Origin: SIG622 sp045652245
Lineage (GTDB): Bacteria > Bacillota > Clostridia > Oscillospirales > CAG-382
DNA length: 64,000 bases
Assembly (NCBI GenBank): GCA_045652245.1
Contig: JAZRTY010000033.1
Span: 124,001-188,000, forward strand
Direction: 5' to 3'
Translations under genes and position numbers: made by a program
The notes under the pieces: generated by a model
The model's database searches: none
Seen by the model: the letters and a program-made list of their open reading frames with translations, nothing else
What the model was told of the DNA's origin: nothing
Part shown: one piece after another, positions 25,888-35,040 of the stretch
Position numbering within the stretch: the first letter of the stretch is position 1
Layout of the letters: each line of letters opens with the position of its first letter

Positions 25888-26748
25888 ATGGCAAATTACA
25901 AGAAGAAAAACAAAGGAATTGCGTCATTAATTTTTATTTGGGTACTAATTTTACTGTTGGCTTTCGGTACATTTTGGGTAATTAATTACTATACCTCAAA
26001 CCATTCATCCCTTATTGAGAATCAGGAGCTTGCACAAAGCATTGCTGCACTTTCAGATAAAAAAGCAGGAAAGCTCACTTCTGATGACTTCCTAAATATT
26101 GAGGAAATTCAGTTTATCGAACTCGATAACTTAATATACGCAAGCATAAACGCAACAGGCTATGCAGATGCATATGAAGCATACAACAAGGAAGGCATCA
26201 CAGAGGAAGAAAAGGCTCAGCTCGTAAATCCCGCAACACTTTCTACAGGTCTTGAAATTTCAAGTAAAGAGCTTGCAAAGTACCTTCCAATGTTCAAGAA
26301 TCTCAAGAGTCTTGCGTTTACAAACTACAATGCCGTAATTAACGATACAGATGTAATTTCAATAGCAGCTGACAACCTTACAAATCTCACTGAGCTCTCA
26401 CTCTATGGATATACAGCTGAAAACTTCTCAAAGATTTCAAGCCTTACAAACCTTACAAATCTCATGGTTTCAGGTGCTCCTATTGCCGATATTTCAGCAA
26501 TTGAAAGCCTTAAGGAGCTTAAGGTTCTCGATTTGAGCAGTGCTGCACTTACAGATATTTCAGCTCTTTCAAGCCTTGACAACGAAAAGATTGAAATGGT
26601 ATATCTTACAGGTAACGCAATTACTGACTGGTCACCCATCGAGCATCTTGATGCAGAAAAGGTTTATAAGGAAGAGCCTGTAGTAGAAGAGGAAACTGCT
26701 GAAGAGGAAGCTGCTGATACTGAAGCAGAAACCGAGACAGAAGCATAA
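25888..26748 (+). CDS. Membrane-anchored leucine-rich-repeat protein
   Basis: 286 residues. Basic N-terminus (MANYKKKNKG), one membrane helix at about residues 10-32, then an extracellular-type part. From about residue 130 there are four to five internalin-like leucine-rich repeats (LTNLTELSLYGY; LTNLTNLMVSGAPIADISAI; LKELKVLDLSSAALTDISAL; IEMVYLTGNAITDWSPI). The last about 28 residues are almost all Glu/Ala/Thr. Such proteins usually mediate protein contacts at the cell surface; no partner is visible. GGAGG with five-base spacing sets the ATG at 25888. Single gene with own promoter and terminator. Confidence 0.82.
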   Translation: MANYKKKNKGIASLIFIWVLILLLAFGTFWVINYYTSNHSSLIENQELAQSIAALSDKKAGKLTSDDFLNIEEIQFIELDNLIYASINATGYADAYEAYNKEGITEEEKAQLVNPATLSTGLEISSKELAKYLPMFKNLKSLAFTNYNAVINDTDVISIAADNLTNLTELSLYGYTAENFSKISSLTNLTNLMVSGAPIADISAIESLKELKVLDLSSAALTDISALSSLDNEKIEMVYLTGNAITDWSPIEHLDAEKVYKEEPVVEEETAEEEAADTEAETETEA

Positions 26749-26772
26749 TTTTATACTCAATTAACTAATTTT

Positions 26773-26800
26773 ATGCACTCCACAAACAAGTGGAGTGCAT
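26773..26800 (+). terminator. Terminator-like hairpin after the LRR gene
   Basis: 11-bp perfect stem ATGCACTCCAC / GTGGAGTGCAT with a 6-base loop; only a weak T-run follows. Confidence 0.65.
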
Positions 26801-26925
26801 ATGTAATTTATGCAGCATAAAAGAAAAATTGTTTAAAATATACCTTTTATGCAAGTTATAATTTTGCATAATGACACATTAGTGGAAAATATTGTTATAA
26901 ATATTGTAAAAATTTAAAAAAGTAC

Positions 26926-26954
26926 TTGTAATTTACTTCATTTTATAATATAAT
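26926..26954 (+). promoter_or_regulatory. Promoter of the ireB unit
   Basis: TTGTAA (26926-26931), 17 bp, TATAAT (26949-26954). Shares the 13-mer ACTTGTAATTTAC with the promoter at 25818. Confidence 0.65.
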
Positions 26955-26993
26955 ATTTGTGTTAAAGTATGAATCAGAAAGAGAGTGATATTA

Positions 26994-27263
26994 ATGTCTG
27001 AAAATTCAGGTAAAACCCGTACATTTACTGTTGCAAAGGATTCTGAAATTGAGATGTTTCAAACCCTGACTGCAGTTTATGCATCACTTAAGGAAAATGG
27101 CTATGACCCGATTAATCAGCTTGTAGGCTATATCCTTTCAGAAGACCCAACTTATATCACAAACAGAAACAACGCAAGAGGTCTTATAAGAAAGATTGAC
27201 AGAGATGAGCTTCTTCGTACACTCGTAAAGAGCTATCTTGGTGTATCAGGTGATGACAATTAA
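26994..27263 (+). CDS. ireB: IreB family regulatory phosphoprotein (UPF0297)
   Basis: 89 residues with strong family identity: EIEMFQTLTAVYASLKENGY, DPINQLVGYILSEDPTYIT, and NNARGLIRKIDRDELLRTLV. In Enterococcus IreB is a substrate of the Ser/Thr kinase IreK and affects cephalosporin resistance; elsewhere its role is less clear. Normally it precedes ruvX and a DUF1292 gene; here it precedes a small unknown gene and a CapA-type gene. ATG at 26994 follows GAGAG; the GTG at 26985 lacks a binding site. Confidence 0.92.
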   Translation: MSENSGKTRTFTVAKDSEIEMFQTLTAVYASLKENGYDPINQLVGYILSEDPTYITNRNNARGLIRKIDRDELLRTLVKSYLGVSGDDN

Positions 27264-27290
27264 TAAATATAATGCGAAAGGAAATTAGAA

Positions 27291-27575
27291 ATGCCAAACA
27301 GTGAAATATTAACATACAAAGGACTTCCCCTTGTGCGCAGCGGAAACAAAATTTTTTATGGTGACCCACAAAAGAAATATGTACTTGTACTTGTTATTTT
27401 AAAAGCTGAAAAACAAGGTGACATTGCTGTTCCGTGCAGAGTACTTGTTCAGATAAGAAGCACAGTACATTGCGAAAAGGGCGCAGATGTAGTTGTGCAG
27501 GAGAAAGAAAAAACAAGTCTTGCAGAAGCTTTCAATCTGGGAGTAATCTGGCTTGAAAGAGCGCTCTCAGAATAA
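27291..27575 (+). CDS. Small conserved-looking protein, unknown
   Basis: 94 residues, beta-rich: the first part reads EILTYKGLPLVRSGNKIFYG, followed by YVLVLVILKAEKQGD and VLVQIRSTVH, and an amphipathic C-terminal helix. No cysteine cluster, signal peptide or membrane segment. I do not recognise the family. Its position, 27 bp after ireB and 24 bp before capA in the same direction, makes it part of that operon. AAAGGAAAT lies before the ATG. Confidence 0.65.
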   Translation: MPNSEILTYKGLPLVRSGNKIFYGDPQKKYVLVLVILKAEKQGDIAVPCRVLVQIRSTVHCEKGADVVVQEKEKTSLAEAFNLGVIWLERALSE

Positions 27576-27599
27576 ATTAAATAAAGATGGACTTAAAAA

Positions 27600-28904
27600 A
27601 TGGATAAGAAAAATAAATCGACTTTTATTTCCGGACTTTTATTTCAAGGAGTACTTTGTTTATTATTGCTTTTTTCAATAATTTTTCTTCATAATAAGTT
27701 CTCAGATAACAATAATAATCTCCCTGACAATATCGAAGTATCCGGCGAAACAGAGGTAACTACAGACGAAAATAATTTCACGGAAAATATTATTGATTCA
27801 CCTAACAATGATATTGTAACTCCTGTTCCCGAAAAGCCAAGAGATAAAATAATTTCATTTATCGCTGCCGGCGACAACATCATACACGAAAATGTAATCC
27901 TCGATGCAAAAGAATATGCACAACTCATTCCAAACGACAAAGAATATAATTTCGAACCAATGTACAGTGAGCTTTCTGACGTAATTTCGGCAGCTGACTT
28001 TGCCTATATCAACCAGGAAGGACCTACCGGTGGAATCGGTCTCGGATATTCAGGTTATCCTCATTTCAATGCCCCTGATGAAGTAGGCGAAGCTCTTGTT
28101 ACTGCCGGTTTTGATATAATCAATATAGCAAATAATCATGTACTTGACAAAGGCGAGCAAGGATATAAAAACAGTATTGATTTTTGGGAATCACAACCTG
28201 TAACACTTTTAGGTGGTTATAAAAGCGAAGAGGATTTCAATAATATCTGTTATATCGAAAAAGACGGGGTAAAAATTGCTCTTCTTTCATACACCTACAC
28301 TACTAATAGCTTCCTACCACCTACAAGTCAGCTTTATGTTCCCTATTATGATAAGAAAATAGTTGATAAGCAATCAAGGCAAGCAAGAGAAAATGCCGAT
28401 GTAGTGATTGTATCAATGCATTGGGGTACAGAAAATAGCTTTGATGTAAACTCGGAACAAAAGGACTATACAAATATTCTCGTAAAAAATAATGTTGATG
28501 TTATAATAGGTACACATCCACATGTACTTCAGCCAATCGAGATGATTGACAGACCTGACGGAAAAAAAACATTAGTTGCATGTTCACTCGGTAATTTTCT
28601 CTCAAGACAGCAATATTCAAAAAATATGGTCAGTGGACTTCTCTCGTTTGATATTAAGGTTTCTGCCGAAAACTCTGATGTTACAATCGAGTCCCCCGCC
28701 TTCATACCAACCGTTTGCTTCTATAACCTTAGTAACCGAAGAATTAAGGTTTATAAATTCTCTGATTTTACCGAAGAGATGCTAAAAAATCACGGGTGTC
28801 ATCAGTTTGAAACTCCAAGCTATTCACAAATGATAAAATACGTCACTGATACAATTGACGCTGAATTCATTTCTGCTGATTTCAAAGATAAATTCATGAA
28901 GTAA
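27600..28904 (+). CDS. CapA family (PGA_cap) metallophosphatase-like protein
   Basis: 434 residues. N-terminal membrane helix (about 9-31), a Thr/Asn/Glu-rich linker to about residue 80, then a calcineurin-like CapA domain: AAGDNIIHENVI, IANNHVLDKGEQG, VSMHWGTENSF and GTHPHVLQPIE hold the metal-binding residues. CapA proteins act outside the membrane in poly-gamma-glutamate export or, more widely, in cell-envelope roles. No capB/capC lie nearby, so a poly-glutamate capsule is not supported. Last gene of the ireB unit. Confidence 0.88.
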   Translation: MDKKNKSTFISGLLFQGVLCLLLLFSIIFLHNKFSDNNNNLPDNIEVSGETEVTTDENNFTENIIDSPNNDIVTPVPEKPRDKIISFIAAGDNIIHENVILDAKEYAQLIPNDKEYNFEPMYSELSDVISAADFAYINQEGPTGGIGLGYSGYPHFNAPDEVGEALVTAGFDIINIANNHVLDKGEQGYKNSIDFWESQPVTLLGGYKSEEDFNNICYIEKDGVKIALLSYTYTTNSFLPPTSQLYVPYYDKKIVDKQSRQARENADVVIVSMHWGTENSFDVNSEQKDYTNILVKNNVDVIIGTHPHVLQPIEMIDRPDGKKTLVACSLGNFLSRQQYSKNMVSGLLSFDIKVSAENSDVTIESPAFIPTVCFYNLSNRRIKVYKFSDFTEEMLKNHGCHQFETPSYSQMIKYVTDTIDAEFISADFKDKFMK

Positions 28905-29000
28905 CGGAAATCTGCCACATTAGATTTTATTCAGATAAGACATTAATAAAATACAAAATTTAACAAAAATCGCATTAGTTGTAAATTTTAATTAATACTC

Positions 29001-29029
29001 TTGCAATGATTTGCAATTTATGCTATACT
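29001..29029 (+). promoter_or_regulatory. Promoter of the pheST T-box transcript
   Basis: TTGCAA (29001-29006), 17 bp, TATACT (29024-29029), followed directly by the T-box leader. Confidence 0.65.
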
Positions 29030-29036
29030 TAAAAAG

Positions 29037-29271
29037 TATACGGCAAAGAAAAAGAGTGTATGGTACAATGGCAATGTTACAGAGAATAAACCATTTGGTG
29101 AGAGGTTTACATTCAGTGCTATATGTTTTCGCTTTGGAGCTTTTTCGGTGAATAGTTAGCCGAAGACGCATGCACGGCGTTATCGTGCTTGAGTGTTCTA
29201 TACCATGTATAGAAAATTTGGGTGGTACCACGGCATTGTCGTCCCTTGCAATTTTTTGCAAGGGATTTTTT
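29037..29271 (+). promoter_or_regulatory. T-box riboswitch, specifier UUC (Phe)
   Basis: Stem I is closed by CAAAG / CTTTG. Its specifier loop on the 3' side is TTTTCG, giving the Phe codon TTC at 29128-29130. The T-box core GGGTGGTACCACGG (29220-29233) is exact. A terminator follows: CCCTTGCAA / TTGCAAGGG (29243-29251, 29256-29264) plus seven T. Uncharged tRNA-Phe should stabilise the antiterminator and switch on pheST. Confidence 0.95.
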
Positions 29272-29304
29272 TGTCAAAATAAATAAATTTAAGGAGTGAA
29301 AAAA

Positions 29305-30324
29305 ATGAGAGATCAACTTCAAAAAATAAAAAACGAAGCTATCGAAGCTTTTTTAAATGTAAAAAGCGGCACAGAGCTTGAAAGCTTGAAGATAAAGTAT
29401 CTCGGAAAAAAGAGTGACCTTGTAGCTGTTCTTCGCGGAATGGCTGCACTTTCACCGGAGGAAAGACCTGTTATGGGTCAGCTTGCAAACGACGTCAGAA
29501 GTGCAATTGAACAAGCTTTTGAACAAGCAAATGCTGAAGTATCAGCAATTGAGGAGGCAAAAAAAATCAGTGCCGAAAAAATCGACGTAACTCTCCCCTC
29601 TAAGAAATGTACAAGTGGAAAACCTCACCCACTTTCAAGAGTACAGACTGAAATCGAAAATATATTTATCGGAATGGGATTTTCGATAGCAGATGGTCCT
29701 GAAGTAGAATATGATTATTATAACTTCACAGCACTCAACACCCCCGAATTCCACCCTGCACGTGATACACAGGATACATTCTATATAAATCCAAAGGTAC
29801 TGCTTCGTACTCAGACCTCCTCAGTTCAGGTACACGTAATGGAGAAGCAGCAGCCTCCGATAAGAATTATCTCCCCCGGACGTGTATATCGTTCTGACGC
29901 AGTTGACGGCACACATTCACCAATGTTCCATCAGGTTGAAGGTCTTGTTGTTGACAAGGGAATCACAATGGCAAACCTTAAGGGTACACTTGAAACCTTT
30001 GCAAAGGAAATGTTTGGTGAGGAAACAAGAATTCGTTTCAGACCCCATCATTTTCCGTTCACTGAACCCTCATGTGAGGTTGACGTTTCCTGTTTTGTTT
30101 GTGGTGGTAAGGGCTGCAGACTTTGTAAGGGTGAGGGCTGGATAGAAATTCTTGGTGCCGGCATGGTACATCCGAATGTACTTCGTGGTTGTAATATTGA
30201 CCCTGATGTATATTCCGGATTTGCTTTCGGTATGGGTGTAGAAAGAGTTGTTATGAAGAAGTACAATATTGACGATATGCGACTTCTTTATGAGAATGAT
30301 GTAAGATTCTTATCTCAGTTCTAA
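29305..30324 (+). CDS. pheS: Phenylalanine-tRNA ligase alpha subunit
   Basis: 339 residues, class II synthetase. N-terminal coiled coil (tRNA contact), motif 2 region GRVYRSDAVDGTHSPMFHQVEG, FRPHHFPFTEPSCEVDVSC, a four-cysteine zinc knob (C-x2-C and C-x2-C in VSCFVCGGKGCRLCKGEGW), and motif 3 FAFGMGVERVVM. Forms an alpha2beta2 enzyme with PheT that charges tRNA-Phe. ATG at 29305 lies behind AAGGAGTG; a GTG at 29296 overlaps the binding site and is rejected. Confidence 0.97.
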   Translation: MRDQLQKIKNEAIEAFLNVKSGTELESLKIKYLGKKSDLVAVLRGMAALSPEERPVMGQLANDVRSAIEQAFEQANAEVSAIEEAKKISAEKIDVTLPSKKCTSGKPHPLSRVQTEIENIFIGMGFSIADGPEVEYDYYNFTALNTPEFHPARDTQDTFYINPKVLLRTQTSSVQVHVMEKQQPPIRIISPGRVYRSDAVDGTHSPMFHQVEGLVVDKGITMANLKGTLETFAKEMFGEETRIRFRPHHFPFTEPSCEVDVSCFVCGGKGCRLCKGEGWIEILGAGMVHPNVLRGCNIDPDVYSGFAFGMGVERVVMKKYNIDDMRLLYENDVRFLSQF

Positions 30325-30362
30325 TAATCTTTTAATTGTTGTCTTGCGACAAGGAGGTTCAA

Positions 30363-32753
30363 ATGAATTTATCTATGAAATGGCTCGCAGATTATGTCAA
30401 TCTTGAAGGCATCTCAGCCAAGGATTACTGCGACCGTATGACTGATACAGGTTCAAAGGTGGAGACCTTTGATATACTTTCGGAAAAAATTGAAAATGTA
30501 GTAGTCGGAAAGCTGCTTTCAGTTGAAAAACATCCTGACAGTGACCACTTACTTATTTGTATGGTTGATGTAGGACAGACAGAGCCTGTACAAATCGTAA
30601 CCGGTGCACAGAACGTAAAACCCGGTGAATATGTCCCTGCTGCTCTTCACAAGTCACTTCTTCCAGACGGAACAGTTATCAAAGCCGGAAAGCTTCGTGG
30701 TATTCCTTCAAATGGTATGCTCTGCTCAATCGGGGAGCTTGGACTTGATGAACACGATGTTCCGTATCAAGTTGAAGATGGAATCTGGCTCATTCAAGAA
30801 GACGGTATAAAGCCCGGTGACGATATTCGTCCTCTTATAGGCTACGATGATACAGTTGTTGAATTTGAAATCACATCAAACAGACCGGATTGTCTTTCAA
30901 TTATAGGTCTTGCAAGAGAATCAGCAATTTCCTTTAATAAGGAATTTAAAGCTCCGACTCCTGTTGTTAAGGGCTGTGGTGATAATGATAAAATAAGCAA
31001 TTACCTCTCAGTTGAGATAAAATCCCCCAAGCTCTGCCCAAGATATTGTGCAAGAGTTGTAAAGAACGTAAAAGTCGCTCCATCACCGAGATGGCTCCGT
31101 GAAAGACTCCGTAATTGTGGTGTAAGACCTATAAACAATATCGTTGACATCACAAACTACGTAATGCTCGAATACGGTCAGCCAATGCACGCATTTGACT
31201 ATAACTACCTGAAGGGTGGTAAAATTATAGTAAGAAATGCAGAAAAAGACGAAAAAATTACTACACTTGACGAGATAGAAAGAAATCTTACAGAAGAAAT
31301 GCTTGTAATTGCAGATAACGAAAGAGCAGTTGCTGTTGCAGGCGTTATGGGTGGCGAAAATTCCGAAATTCAGAATGATACAACCACAATTGTATTCGAA
31401 TCTGCAAACTTCTTTGGTCCGTCAGTCAGAATTACTGCACGCGACCTCGGAATGAGAACAGATGCAAGCGGTAAATACGAAAAGGGACTTGATGCAGAAA
31501 ACTGTCTTCCGGCAATTCAGAGAGCCTGCGAGCTTATTGAAATGTTAGGTGCAGGTGATGTTGTCGACGGTATTATAGATGAATATCCGACACACGCAAC
31601 ACAAGCCAAAATCCCATTTGACAGCGAGAAAATCAATGCTTTCCTCGGTACAGATATTTCCGAGCAGTTTATGCTTGATACTCTTGCAAAGCTTGACGTT
31701 GAGTACAAGGACGGAATTCTCACTCCCCCATCTTATCGTGCAGACCTTGTTGAAATGCCTGATATTGCCGAAGAGGTTGTAAGAATTCACGGCTACAACG
31801 ATATTCCCTCAACAAGATTCAAGGGAGAAGCTGTCAGTGGTGGCAGAACAGAAAAGCAGAGCTTTATTGCTGACCTTGATTCACTTATCCAGCACAAGGG
31901 TATATTTGAGGTACAAACATATTCATTTATAAGCCCCAAGTGGTATGATAAAATCGGACTTGCGCCCGATAGTGAGCTTCGTAATTCAATTGTTATTTCA
32001 AATCCTCTCGGCGAGGACACCAGCATCATGAGAACAACAGCAGTTCCGGGCGTTATGGAAGCTCTGTCTAATAACAGACGACACAGAAACAGTAAGGCTG
32101 CTATTTATGAAAAAGCAAAGATTTATATTCCAAACGAAGAAACAGGACTTGCAACAGAGGTCTATACAACAGTAATCGCAGCATACAACACCTTTGATTT
32201 TTATGAGCTTAAGGGTATTTGCGAGGAAATTCTTGAAAATGCAGGAATTTACGACTACGATACTGTTTCTCTGACAACAAACCCGACATATCATCCTGGA
32301 AGATGTGCACAGATTATAAAGGAGGATAAGGTGCTCTTCACACTTGGTGAATTGCATCCCAATGTTGTTAAGAACTACGACTTTGACTGTCCTGTATATG
32401 TTGCAGAGGGTGATACTGAAGCAATCTTTGATATGCGTAATGCAAATCGTGAATATAGCCCCCTTCCGAAATTCCCGGCATCAACCCGTGACCTTGCTTT
32501 TGTTTGTGATGATTCTCTTGAAGCAGGAGTACTCAAGAAAGCAATTAAAAAAGCAGGTGGTAGTCTGCTTGAAGATGTTGAAGTATTTGACGTATTCAAG
32601 TCTGATAAGCTTGGTGAAGGCAAAAAGTCAATGGCATACAGCCTTGTGCTCAGAAACAAGGAAAAAACCATTTCCGATGAAGAAGCAGATGCAGTAATTA
32701 AAAAGGTGCTAAAAGCTCTTGAAAAGGATTTTGGAGTAACACTTCGTGCATAA
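30363..32753 (+). CDS. pheT: Phenylalanine-tRNA ligase beta subunit
   Basis: 796 residues with the full domain series: N-terminal start MKWLADYVN, EMAP/tRNA-binding OB fold (about 40-150; EKHPDSDHLLICMVD), B3/4 editing domain (about 210-390), B5 (about 405-475), catalytic-like core (about 480-690) and the C-terminal anticodon-binding FDX-ACB domain (KFPASTRDLAFVCDD). AAGGAGG precedes the ATG at 30363, 38 bp after pheS. Controlled by the upstream T-box. Confidence 0.97.
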   Translation: MNLSMKWLADYVNLEGISAKDYCDRMTDTGSKVETFDILSEKIENVVVGKLLSVEKHPDSDHLLICMVDVGQTEPVQIVTGAQNVKPGEYVPAALHKSLLPDGTVIKAGKLRGIPSNGMLCSIGELGLDEHDVPYQVEDGIWLIQEDGIKPGDDIRPLIGYDDTVVEFEITSNRPDCLSIIGLARESAISFNKEFKAPTPVVKGCGDNDKISNYLSVEIKSPKLCPRYCARVVKNVKVAPSPRWLRERLRNCGVRPINNIVDITNYVMLEYGQPMHAFDYNYLKGGKIIVRNAEKDEKITTLDEIERNLTEEMLVIADNERAVAVAGVMGGENSEIQNDTTTIVFESANFFGPSVRITARDLGMRTDASGKYEKGLDAENCLPAIQRACELIEMLGAGDVVDGIIDEYPTHATQAKIPFDSEKINAFLGTDISEQFMLDTLAKLDVEYKDGILTPPSYRADLVEMPDIAEEVVRIHGYNDIPSTRFKGEAVSGGRTEKQSFIADLDSLIQHKGIFEVQTYSFISPKWYDKIGLAPDSELRNSIVISNPLGEDTSIMRTTAVPGVMEALSNNRRHRNSKAAIYEKAKIYIPNEETGLATEVYTTVIAAYNTFDFYELKGICEEILENAGIYDYDTVSLTTNPTYHPGRCAQIIKEDKVLFTLGELHPNVVKNYDFDCPVYVAEGDTEAIFDMRNANREYSPLPKFPASTRDLAFVCDDSLEAGVLKKAIKKAGGSLLEDVEVFDVFKSDKLGEGKKSMAYSLVLRNKEKTISDEEADAVIKKVLKALEKDFGVTLRA

Positions 32754-32760
32754 AAAACTA

Positions 32761-32796
32761 TGGCGTGTTTCGATTACGAAACACGCCAATTTTTTA
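32761..32796. terminator. Terminator of pheST
   Basis: TGGCGTGTTTCG / CGAAACACGCCA (32761-32772, 32777-32788) with 4-base loop, then ATTTTTTATTT. It abuts the 3' end of the convergent LCP gene and may serve both. Confidence 0.9.
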
Positions 32797-33705
32797 TTTA
32801 TGTTTTTTAAAGAGTGCAATGCCTTCATCAAGTCTCGGGATGAATCTTTCGCCTTCTTCTGTAATATTTGAAACACCCGGATATTCAAGTTCAACAAGCT
32901 CAAAATCATTATAGCTGAATATCAATTCAATATTGCTTGTGAAAACGTTTGATGTAAAATTGGTGTCAATGTGAGATATAACATTTTTGAAAATACCGGG
33001 AGCCTTAGTAATATTTGAAGTCTTTAAGAAGGTATCGAGCATTGTAATTGCAAATTCTCTTTGTACTTCACGCCTGCGTTTGTCACCTTTTTCATATCCA
33101 TTATAGCGAAGAAGCTGGAGTGCAGCATCGCCATTCAGAATTTGAGTTCCCTTGCTTAAATTGACAAGCACCTTATCGTTGCAATCTTTATAATACATTT
33201 TTTCCGGAACCGTAAATGTAACACCACCCAGTTCATCTATAGCACGGCTGAAGCCGTCAAGCGACATAAATGCGTAGTAATCAACACTTATTCCGGTAAT
33301 TGCAAATATCTTGTTTAAAAGGAAATCGTTACCCTTTTCAAGCGAAAGATCACCTAAATAATACTCAATACTGTCAACATTTAAAACCATATTTGAAGGA
33401 AGTGAGGTAATTACAAATTTCTTGTTCTCCTTATCGACACGTACAAGCATTATAGCATCCATTCTTCCGGAAAGCTCATCTGTACACGCAAGCAGAACAG
33501 TAAAGGTTTTTCCCTGTATTTCCTTTTCAACAACATTATCATCGAATTTGCCCACATTTTCAGAGCTTTCTTCATTATGTTCATTCGAATTATCAATCAA
33601 AGGGTTATCATTCTTAATAAGTCCGTTAATAAGAAAATAGCTTATAACACCAAAGGTAATAAGACTTACTATAAAAGCTATAAAGAAATTTCGAATATTA
33701 TTCAT
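32794..33705 (-). CDS. LytR-CpsA-Psr (LCP) family protein
   Basis: 303 residues. One N-terminal membrane helix (about 7-29), Asn/Glu-rich linker, LCP domain from about residue 65: FTVLLACTDELSGRMDAIMLVRVD (Arg and Asp of the active site), ITSLPSNMVL, IDELGGVTFTVPEKM, LNGDAALQLLRYNGYEKGDKRRREVQRE. LCP enzymes attach teichoic acid or other glycopolymers from undecaprenyl carriers to peptidoglycan. LPSNM replaces the usual IPRDT-type motif, so the active site is somewhat divergent. 14 bp after tmcAL. Confidence 0.87.
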   Translation of the reverse strand: MNNIRNFFIAFIVSLITFGVISYFLINGLIKNDNPLIDNSNEHNEESSENVGKFDDNVVEKEIQGKTFTVLLACTDELSGRMDAIMLVRVDKENKKFVITSLPSNMVLNVDSIEYYLGDLSLEKGNDFLLNKIFAITGISVDYYAFMSLDGFSRAIDELGGVTFTVPEKMYYKDCNDKVLVNLSKGTQILNGDAALQLLRYNGYEKGDKRRREVQREFAITMLDTFLKTSNITKAPGIFKNVISHIDTNFTSNVFTSNIELIFSYNDFELVELEYPGVSNITEEGERFIPRLDEGIALFKKHK

Positions 33706-33719
33706 AATATGTCCCCTTG

Positions 33720-34871
33720 TTAATTTATGTCTTTAGTTAATATCTTTTCAAAAATCAGCTCGGATTTTCTTTGTAATTTAAATTGTTCTTTTGCAATATC
33801 CGAGGCATTTTTAATGTTACCTATTTTAGAAAGAACCTCAATTTCAGCAGTTTTTCTGATATCAGAAAGAATTTTTTGTCCTACTTCATTTGCACAAAGC
33901 ACTTCGGTAAAGGATGGAAGCACAGAAAGTGCAGATTTCTCAACCCATAACGCTGTAAACAGAAGCGAACGGCGTATTTTGGCATCCGTTAAATGCTTTG
34001 CTTTTAATGAATTGATTAACTGCTCATATGAAGTGGCTGACAACGCCTCACGATATAGCGCATATTCGAATCCACCAAAGATTTCGCATACACCGGAAAG
34101 TTCCTGAGGTGTGTGCGACAGAACAGCACCAAGAATCAAAGAGAATAATAATCTGTTATCAACTTTTCTGTAATTTTCAGAAATGCTGTTAATGTCAGAA
34201 TCAGGAATAAATGGCAGAATATCATTCCAAAGATTATTTTCGGAAAGCTCACGGATTTTCGAAGAAGATGTAATATTTTCACTAAAAAGTTTACCATCAT
34301 GAGAAGAATGAGCCCTTTTAACTGTAAACGGCTTGATATTGCTTTCAAGCTTCAGAATACTTTTAATATATTCTACAGCAAGTATATCATTTGGAAAGGA
34401 TAAAATTTCAGAAGCTTCAGTACCAAAATTATTTAATATATATTCCTGGCGTGCCTTAGCAAAGGAGGTGGTAGGATCTTTTTTTTGTAGCTCTTTTATG
34501 TCACTTACCGAAGTTTTAAGTAACATTTCAGAACAATAAGTAAGCTTTGAAATATCACCACACTCTGAACCAAAGCAAAGAGAATCAATACATCCAAGTC
34601 TGTCAAGAATGCTCACCCCTGCACGAGCGAAAACCTCTGCAGTTGCACTTGACCATGGAAACGGCAGTGATAAAACAAGGTCTGCACCGTTTTTAACTGC
34701 TATTTCAGCACGAATTTTTTTGTCGATAACAGCATACTCTCCACGCTGAACGAAATTACCACTCATAACGCAAACGATACCGTCATAACCACGAGAACGA
34801 ATATTGTCAAGCAAAAATTTATGCCCGTTATGAAACGGATTAAATTCAGATATCACACCACAAATTTTCAT
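33720..34871 (-). CDS. tmcAL: tRNA(Met) cytidine acetate ligase family (YlbM)
   Basis: 383 residues. Nucleotidyltransferase-type start ISEFNPFHNGHKFLLDNIR (HIGH-like HNGH), then MSGNFVQRGEYAV, GADLVLSLPFPWSSATAEVFARAGV and CFGSECGD. TmcAL activates acetate with ATP and acetylates C34 of elongator tRNA-Met. ATG at 34871 has GGAGA five bases upstream; the codon at 34883 lies over it. First gene of a two-gene unit with the LCP gene. Confidence 0.92.
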   Translation of the reverse strand: MKICGVISEFNPFHNGHKFLLDNIRSRGYDGIVCVMSGNFVQRGEYAVIDKKIRAEIAVKNGADLVLSLPFPWSSATAEVFARAGVSILDRLGCIDSLCFGSECGDISKLTYCSEMLLKTSVSDIKELQKKDPTTSFAKARQEYILNNFGTEASEILSFPNDILAVEYIKSILKLESNIKPFTVKRAHSSHDGKLFSENITSSSKIRELSENNLWNDILPFIPDSDINSISENYRKVDNRLLFSLILGAVLSHTPQELSGVCEIFGGFEYALYREALSATSYEQLINSLKAKHLTDAKIRRSLLFTALWVEKSALSVLPSFTEVLCANEVGQKILSDIRKTAEIEVLSKIGNIKNASDIAKEQFKLQRKSELIFEKILTKDIN

Positions 34872-34933
34872 AAAAATCTCCACTCCAACACTATCTGTGA
34901 TGGCTCAAAAGGCTTGTAAAATCCTACACATCC

Positions 34934-34962
34934 ATTATAAATACATTTATTACAAAAATCAA
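34934..34962 (-). promoter_or_regulatory. Promoter of tmcAL
   Basis: On the minus strand TTGATT (34962-34957), 17 bp, TATAAT (34939-34934). Confidence 0.65.
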
Positions 34963-34992
34963 GTATTTTCTATAAATTTTGACATAATTTTA

Positions 34993-35029
34993 ATATGCAC
35001 CCACAAATGTAAAATTCGGGGTGCACATT
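34993..35029 (-). terminator. Terminator-like hairpin after the unknown membrane protein
   Basis: On the minus strand about 9 bp of GTGCACC-type stem (35017-35029 with 34993-35003), followed by ATTAAAATT. Moderate quality. Confidence 0.5.
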
Positions 35030-35040
35030 AAGCAGAATTT

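Noticed and set aside
27600..28904. Poly-gamma-glutamate capsule locus
   Set aside because: Only a CapA-type protein is present; no capB, capC or pgs genes nearby.
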